33,831 bases of DNA from Spirogloea muscicola (taxonomy: Eukaryota > Streptophyta > Zygnematophyceae > Spirogloeales > Spirogloeaceae): positions 277,291-311,121 of the forward strand of contig WELB01000105.1 of the NCBI GenBank assembly GCA_009602725.1. Direction: 5' to 3'. Below the pieces are notes generated by a model that saw only the letters and a program-made list of their open reading frames with translations, did not search any database and had not been told where the DNA came from. The position numbers were made by a program, and so were the translations under genes. Each line of letters begins with the position of its first letter. Position 1 is the first letter of the stretch. Positions 27,601-33,831 of the stretch are shown in pieces.

Positions 27601-28867
27601 TCTTCTGCTGCAGTCAGGGAGCAAGTTTGTAAGAGATTGTGTCTCTTTTCTCTCAGACAATGGTAAACAGGAGATGCATTTGCAAAGAGCTGATCTTTGT
27701 GTGTCTGCATTGCAGGGCTTCGCTATTGGCTCTGCAGCTTTGGTATCCCTTGCTCTTTTTGGTGCATATGTTAGCCGTGCGGGTATTGCCAGTGTCGACT
27801 TGATTGACCCTCAGGTGTTTGTTGGACTGTTGGTTGGAGCCATGCTGCCCTACTGGTTCTCAGCTATGACAATGAAGAGCGTGGGTAAGGCTGCACTGGC
27901 AATGGTGGAGGAAGTACGACGTCAGTTCAACACAATTCCTGGGCTCATGGAGGGCACAACCAAGCCCGATTACAAGCGCTGTGTTGAGATATCCACTGAA
28001 GCCTCTCTCCGGGAGATGATCCCACCAGGCGCACTTGTAATCCTCTCCCCAGTTGTGGCGGGCGTTCTCTTTGGCACACACACCCTTGCTGGCCTGTTGG
28101 CAGGATCTTTGGTCTCGGGTGTCCAGGTAAGCCATGGCAGCCATTGTCACTGGATGTACACAGCTTCACCTGCCTTTTTGTGCACCCGTTGAGCAGGTGT
28201 CTTTAAGCACAAGCGTGGTGAGTAGCTTCTTGCTTTCTATGATCTGTTGACGGCTTTCACTGAGCTGTACATGTGCAACAGATTGCTATCTCTGCCTCCA
28301 ACACTGGCGGGGCATGGGACAATGCTAAGAAGTATATTGAGGTATATGTTATACTCAGAGGCTTGCCTGTTCGAAGTGATGCTAAAGTGATGCCTGTGCC
28401 TTGACCAACCTGTGCAGAGTTGATGCTTTGGTCGTCATTTTCATCACTATCTTTTTGTTGCATGTTGGTCGCACGATTGCAGCATTGGTTGTTAAAGAGG
28501 GGCTTCAGCAGAATTCTCTGTTACTATGGAATGAATAATGAGTGCATTTCAGCGGAGAGACGTCTGCTGCACTGCTTCATTTTGTGATCTAGTGTGCAGC
28601 ACTTAGTCTTCTTCCTGCAGATCAAGCATCTCTGACAGGGCAGTGAGCTTTGTCCAGGCTGGAGCTTCTGAGCATGCCAAGTCACTGGGCCCTAAGGGCT
28701 CAGATCCGCACAAGGCAGCCGTCATTGGAGACACGGTTGGCGATCCTCTCAAGGACACGTCAGGCCCATCACTCAACATCCTGATCAAGCTTGCGGCTGT
28801 GGAGTCCCTGGTGCTGGCGCCCTTCTTTGCTGCCCACGGGGGCCTCATCTGGGGAGGCGGCAAGTAG
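24649..28867 (+). CDS. AVP1: K+-dependent vacuolar H+-translocating pyrophosphatase
   Basis: Eight exons: 24649-24892, 25390-25964, 26241-26623, 26835-26921, 27170-27500, 27716-28126, 28282-28341 and 28658-28867. Phases close and give 766 residues, the usual length of plant type I enzymes. The protein couples PPi hydrolysis to proton transport into the vacuole or acidocalcisomes. The PPi-binding motif [11 protein letters not shown] is at residues 251-261, followed by [10 protein letters not shown] and, across the exon 2/3 junction, [19 protein letters not shown]. The K+-dependence segment reads [10 protein letters not shown] (532-541), with Ala536 and Gly539 as in K+-dependent type I pumps and not the Lys/Thr of K+-independent type II. 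The C-terminal block [20 protein letters not shown] is intact, and many hydrophobic membrane segments are evident. The start is the first of two in-frame ATGs (24649 and 24670). Nothing looks broken. Confidence 0.97.
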
Positions 28868-29397
28868 AGAGCACAATACAGCAGATGCTGTAGTTACTGC
28901 CTGAAACATACATTCTTTGTTCTCTGGATTGAGCAGCTTCTTCTCTCATCACCACCACCTTCATTCTTGTGCCATCTGAGTATGTGACCTTGAGCTTTTT
29001 GGTAGCGGCCGGGCCCAGAGTAGTAGAACCGTTGCTTGGCAAGAGTTGGCGTGCGCGCTCTCCCTGCTTGCAGGCAGATTCTTGCAGAGGCTTCTATGGT
29101 GGGAGCAGTTCTCATGGAAGCTCGGTGCCCAAGCGTTGATAGCTTTTATGAGCAGTAGGAGTAGCCTTCAAGTGGCTGGACACCGCCACTTGCCAGCCTC
29201 CTCTCGCCAACTTGTAGCGTCTCGCTCATCCATTTTCAATGTGCGGACATCCTAGGACTCCCTAGTTGTCTTACCCCAAGTTGCAGCTTGTAGAATGACA
29301 AGATCATCCTAATCATGTATGCTTGAAGCCTCTGCAGTACACAGGGCGCAGTGCCTATCTCAATGTCCGAGGGCCTTGTCTGAGGTAGTGAGGCCTG
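28868..29397. other. Convergent intergenic region
   Basis: 530 bases between the pyrophosphatase stop on + and the helicase stop on -, so it contains both 3' UTRs. I see no further gene, tRNA or retrotransposon motif. Confidence 0.6.
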
Positions 29398-32300
29398 CTA
29401 GGCCCTGCTCTGGTAGAACTGCGGCGCAAGCTCGGGCAGCCAGAGTGGGTCGACTGCTGTTACATCCCTGGCGTATTGCCGTGATGTTCTGACCAGCTCG
29501 TTGAAAACGATGCAGGCTGGCCGCTTGCCAAACAGGACCGAGGATGGATGGATGCTCACTATCTGGCCACTCGCAAGTGCCCTGCCAAGGTAACGTGCAA
29601 CAGTGCTGTCATGTATGACAATTTGGACCAAATCCAGGCGTGTAGCCGTAGCCAACTGGTAACTAGTCGGGCTGGAGAAAGAGAGGCCAGGGTAACCGAG
29701 GGCCCTGGCTTTTGCGGAGGCGAAATTGGGCGACAGCGTGCTACACACCTGTATGTCCCGTTTGGCTGACGCTGTGCGGCATTGAGGAAGAAGGAGGCGG
29801 CAAGGCAGCGTCGGAAGCGCGTCAGATCATCCTTGCATGAGGCGAGCGGCAGGCCAGATCCCTTGCAGAGGCCCTGCACCTGCCTGCGCAGTGGCATTGG
29901 CAACCAAAAGTAAGAATGATCAGGGGAGGGAAAAATCCCCTGCATCCAACCAGACACCTCCTACCCAATAGATCTTCGTCTGTCATACTTTCGAGACATG
30001 ATCTTAGTCGACTATTGGCGAAGCTTGATTTGAGCTCAGTAACGACGCTTCACCAGTAGAACACTTCGTGATGATATTGAAGCCCATGAAGCACATCATA
30101 GCCAGGTGTGCAGATTGAAGAGAGTTACCGATGGACGTCAGCCGCCTTGCGGAGGGAACGAGCGTTGAGGAAGTGCTCACGGCACCATGCCTGCAGCTCA
30201 GCAGCCCGTCCTCTCTGTCGTTTACCAGCTTCATCGCCGTTGTGAACAGCGGTAGAGTTGCCACCACCCTCGTCCAGGCCTGTGGCAGTGCCCTGGGCCT
30301 GGTAGGCCTGGAACACATTCACCAGCGTGCAATGGTCGCCATCTGGGCTCACAAATTGCTGCTTGGCTGCTCGTACCTGCACAAGGGACTAGGTCTGTTA
30401 GAAATTAGCTCAGACATGAGAATGAGCCGTGGATTTTGGACCTGAGCACTAGCTTGCAAGTGCTCAGGTGCATGACTGCGTAGTCTGAAAACCGTACGTA
30501 CTGCAACGTGCTTCAATACAAACACTGACACTGCTGACAGAGTCTTATAACCAGCATGCAAGCTGCGATCCGCTTTCTTGATGCTGGCAACAGGGAGCCT
30601 TTGGCAGCTGACATAAGCTGCCTGAAGGTAAATAGGACTTGGCTGCTATACGGTTCCTGTTCGCATTTCAGTAACGAAGTGCAAAGGAGGGCATCATTTC
30701 GGACAGGGGGCTGGCACCTCGGACTGCTTGTCTTGGGGCGAGAAGAAAACTGACTCAACTGAGAGCATGGCAACTGCCCCCAGCATCTCAGCGCCACACG
30801 CAAAGTCCTCGCCAGCAGCAGTGAGCAGGGCTTTGGCATACAGCGGCTCAAGCGGGAGCCGCGCCATGCGAGCACCCAGCGGTTCCGACAGGTCCCCCTC
30901 CAGAGTCAGCGCTCCCAAAACGTACAGCTGCTCCAAGGCCTTAGCAATTGCGGCTCTAATAGCAAGAACAAGGACGCAGCACAACTGTCAAATACAATGT
31001 TCAGTATTTGTAACGGGCAACTGACCAGACAAGTGGATGTTATCGAGTGGTGCCAGACTTGATGCACCTTGGAGGGGGGTCGAGGAAGTCGAAGTCGAGC
31101 ACGTCACGGACACCCAGCGCCTTGAGCTGCAGCACAATGCCGGCAAGGTTGCAGCGTGCAACCTCAGGCACAGCCTCATTTGCGAGCGCCTCAAATGCGT
31201 CCTCGGTGTAGAGTCGGAAGCACTTGCCAGGGCCCTCGCGTCCCGCACGCCCGCTGCACCCCACAATCAAGCTGCCCCAAGCTGAGTGAGAATCTAAGAG
31301 ACTCAATGAGTATCTTCAGCTGCAAGTCAATTCTGGGGCTCGGTCAACTCTGAGACCCAATTCTGATGGTCAAGGGGAACACCTAAATCAGCCCGAACAG
31401 TGAGAGAAGAAGCTAGTCATCAAAGAGCAGAAGAATGCGTGAAGTACATCTACAATGCATCTCCACACTGAGGCTTGTCCGTCCAGATCTCTGGCTGATC
31501 TGATCTGATCGTCTCTCAGGCTGTGAGTCGGCCGTCACAGTTGGAGAAGGATATTTATGGCAATCGGAGGTATGGCAAGGGTGTTGTACAGCATTGCAAG
31601 CACCGTCATGGCTGGGTCAGCCATAGTGCAACAGCAACCTGCGCTGACGAGCCTGCGCCTTGGAGATGGGCACGACCTCCAGCAGTTCAGTGCCGGCACG
31701 CGCACTGTACGCTCGGGCCTTGACAAGGCCGGAGTCAATGACGTAGCGCACACCAGGAATTGTGACGGACGTCTCCGCGATGTTGGTTGCCAGAATTACC
31801 TGCAGTTCTCGATTCTCAGCAACCCTGCTAGTCACAGACAGCTGTAGTAGTATCTTCTGAACCATGGTTGTATGATTCTGTGATCAATTGTATGATCCTC
31901 GCTGTGGTACTTTTGCCTGGCGTTCCGTATAAAGTGTTGGCTCTGGACTAGGTGCAGAGGTTGCAGATGACCTTCAGGGTAGCAGAAATGGTCCAAAGCA
32001 TCCAGGGTTTGATGTGAAAGGAGATTGAGAACACTAAATATTACCAAAGGGCTTTAGTATTCTGTGGGCTCTGGACTACTCTACACCAAAACCAAGGATG
32101 GGGTGTGCCAAGGCATCACTGATGCAGCAACTAGCTCTTCCAATGAAGGGCTGAATGAGGAGGACCTTGCGCACGCCCGGGGGCGCGGGATGGAAGGCGC
32201 GCAGCTGCTGCTCGCTGGGCAGTGCCGCGTAGATGGGCACGGGTGCGAGAGCGGCGGACGGGCCACCGGCCGCTGGTGGGGGCAGCGCAGCAGCGCGGTC

Positions 32301-33831
32301 GCGCAGCAGTCGCTCCATGGCCTCAATCTCCTCCTGGCCCGTCAGGAAGACGAGCACATCGCCTGGCCCCTCCTCCCGGTGCACCTGCCGGTTGCCACCA
32401 TCGGCAGCCGCCGCCGGCAGCGGACAGTTGCCGGAGCCACACTCGCCAGCCGTCAGGGGGGGCTCGGACGCAGCGCTCTGCCTGTGTGTGCAGGAAAAGC
32501 GGCAAGAATGGCTCTTGCTTAACCTCCAAAGGACCGAACCCTACACCTCGTCAGCATGAGCCTCCAGCAATCACAATCCTAGCCCAGGTTGGCACGGTTG
32601 CAATCCACTCTGTCCAGGGCGGCAGACCTGGAGGACGGTGACGAGTGCGGCATCGAGGTAGTCCGCCTGCGGCGCATCGGTGTACAGGACCTCCACGCGG
32701 TGCTGCCGGCCGCGCACGTATGCCGCCGAGGCGGAGGGCCGCCTGCTGCCTTCTTCGCCCCCGCTGCTGCCAAAGTATTGGCGGAGGCGCAGCGCGTCGA
32801 GCGTCGCCGACATGACAACCAGCTTCAGCGGGCCCGCAGATGCAGCCCCATCGGTGGCGCCGTTCGCGCCCTCCGTGGCGTGCCACAGGCCAGCAGCCTC
32901 TCTCCGCAGCACCTTGCGGTGGTCCGGCTCGTCCACCGGCGCCCCCCCCGCGACCGCCGCCACTGGCGGTCGCAGCCGCCGGGCCTGCACCTGCTTGAGA
33001 AGCCCGAGGAGCAAATCCGTCGAGGCAGTGCGCTCGTGGGCCTCGTCGACGACGACAACGGCGTACCTCCGCAGCAGCGGGTCCAGCAGTGCCTCCCTGG
33101 AGCAGCGCCAGCCGTCGCGCAGCAGATCGAGGGTCAGGATGCCGAAGCTGGGCTCAGGCATGGCAGCCATGCAGCTACTGTGACAAGAAGCTGATGATGC
33201 GACGAGCTGAGCTTGGAGTCGATGCAGGAGGGCACACGGAGTCGGCTGCGGCTGACCGGAGGAGCATGCCGTCGGTGAGGAACTTGATGCGCGTGCCCGG
33301 GGAGGACGCGTCGTCGAAGCGCACGGAGTAGCCAACCTCGGCGCCCAGCGCCACGCCCATCTCCTCGGCGACGCGCGCGGCGACCGCGACCGCGGCCACG
33401 CGCCGCGGTTGCGTCACGGCGATGGCCTGGCGCGCGCCCGCGAGGCCCGCCGCCAGCAAGAACTGCGGCAGCTCTGAGCGGCAATGGGCGGCGGCTGTCG
33501 GAGGCGGCAGCGGCGGCGACAGCGGCGCCGTGGCCATCTCGGGCCTGAGTTGAGTGAGAGGGGGTCAGGATGACGGTGGGCAGCGCACGCGTGGTCTTGC
33601 CGCTGCCGGTCTCGCCGACGAGGATGAGCGTGTCGGCGGTGCGAGCTTCGCGCACCAGCGCCGTCTCGGCTGCCACACAAGGACGACGACCAAGCGGGAG
33701 GAGGAGGGGAGGAGGGAGGGCTCGCGCGTCAGCCGCGACCGCAGGCCTCAGCGCAGCCGCCGCCGCAAAGCCGGGCGCCGCGGCGGCGCACCGGAGGCGA
33801 TGGGCAGCGCCGCCCGCTGCGCCTGCAGCAG
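29398..33831 (-). CDS. DHX33: DHX33-like DEAH-box RNA helicase (5' end outside window)
   Basis: Eleven exons on -: 33831-33792 (partial), 33669-33589, 33473-33257, 33096-32628, 32384-32166, 31799-31639, 31253-31068, 30955-30718, 30376-30129, 29883-29749 and 29581-29398. Phases close and give 725 visible residues. Helicase motifs, visible numbering: [10 protein letters not shown] (32-40), Ia TQPRRVAA (61-68), II DEAH (130-133), III SAT (209-211), [25 protein letters not shown] and VI QRSGRAGR, the last built across the exon 6/7 junction. The HA2 and OB-fold parts follow, with [16 protein letters not shown] and the end block [21 protein letters not shown] helicases of this group remodel RNA-protein complexes in an ATP-dependent way; animal DHX33 works in the nucleolus. 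A Gly/Ala-rich insert lies between motifs II and III. Only a few N-terminal residues seem to be missing. DHX40 or plant DEAH4-type names are alternatives within the same group. Confidence 0.9.

Overview
The window is nuclear DNA of a green alga, most likely a chlorophyte. The genes are split by many short GT-AG introns and GC content is high. The ALIX and pyrophosphatase proteins read like the land-plant versions. Two short arrays of the Arabidopsis/Chlorella-type telomere repeat (TTTAGGG) occur inside the sequence, which fits a trebouxiophyte better than Chlamydomonas (TTTTAGGG), but the species cannot be fixed from the sequence alone.

Left part (1-9139): a LYAR-type nucleolar zinc-finger gene on + (56-1977, 4 exons) converges on an ALIX/BRO1 ESCRT-associated gene on - (8111-2365, 17 visible exons, 862 residues, first exon not found). 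A GC-rich region with a CCAAT box and a short Ala-rich open frame on + (8930-9139) follows.

Middle (9137-17250, with outliers to 24190): a dense accumulation of one family of non-LTR retrotransposons. It holds a degenerate reverse-transcriptase copy A (- strand, about 10020-12990), a zinc-finger/Pro-rich 5' fragment on + (about 12985-13858), and many 5'-truncated tails in both orientations. The tails end in the same short peptide, carry a 3' UTR hairpin of the GGGCTGGC/GCCAGCCC type, and new copies start repeatedly just after a CACTTCTTC-like 3' terminus. This looks like self-nesting insertion and is the most interesting system in the window. Copy B (- strand, about 21200-24097) is a second decayed copy with a broken RT active site.

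Between the two RT copies lie the 3' part of a cell-wall-type Ser-Pro-rich protein (-, 17905-19143), a 680-base assembly gap (19144-19823) and the 5' exons of a PRP18-like splicing factor (-, 20202-19824).

Right part: a complete K+-dependent vacuolar H+-pyrophosphatase gene on + (24649-28867, 8 exons, 766 residues) converges on a DHX33-like DEAH-box RNA helicase on - (33831-29398, 11 exons visible, 5' end outside the window). The host genes are ordinary conserved housekeeping genes (nucleolus, ESCRT, splicing, proton pumping, RNA helicase) with no sign of working as one pathway. Exon limits were placed by eye from GT-AG sites, reading-frame phase and family similarity. All the phases listed close correctly, but no transcript was available.
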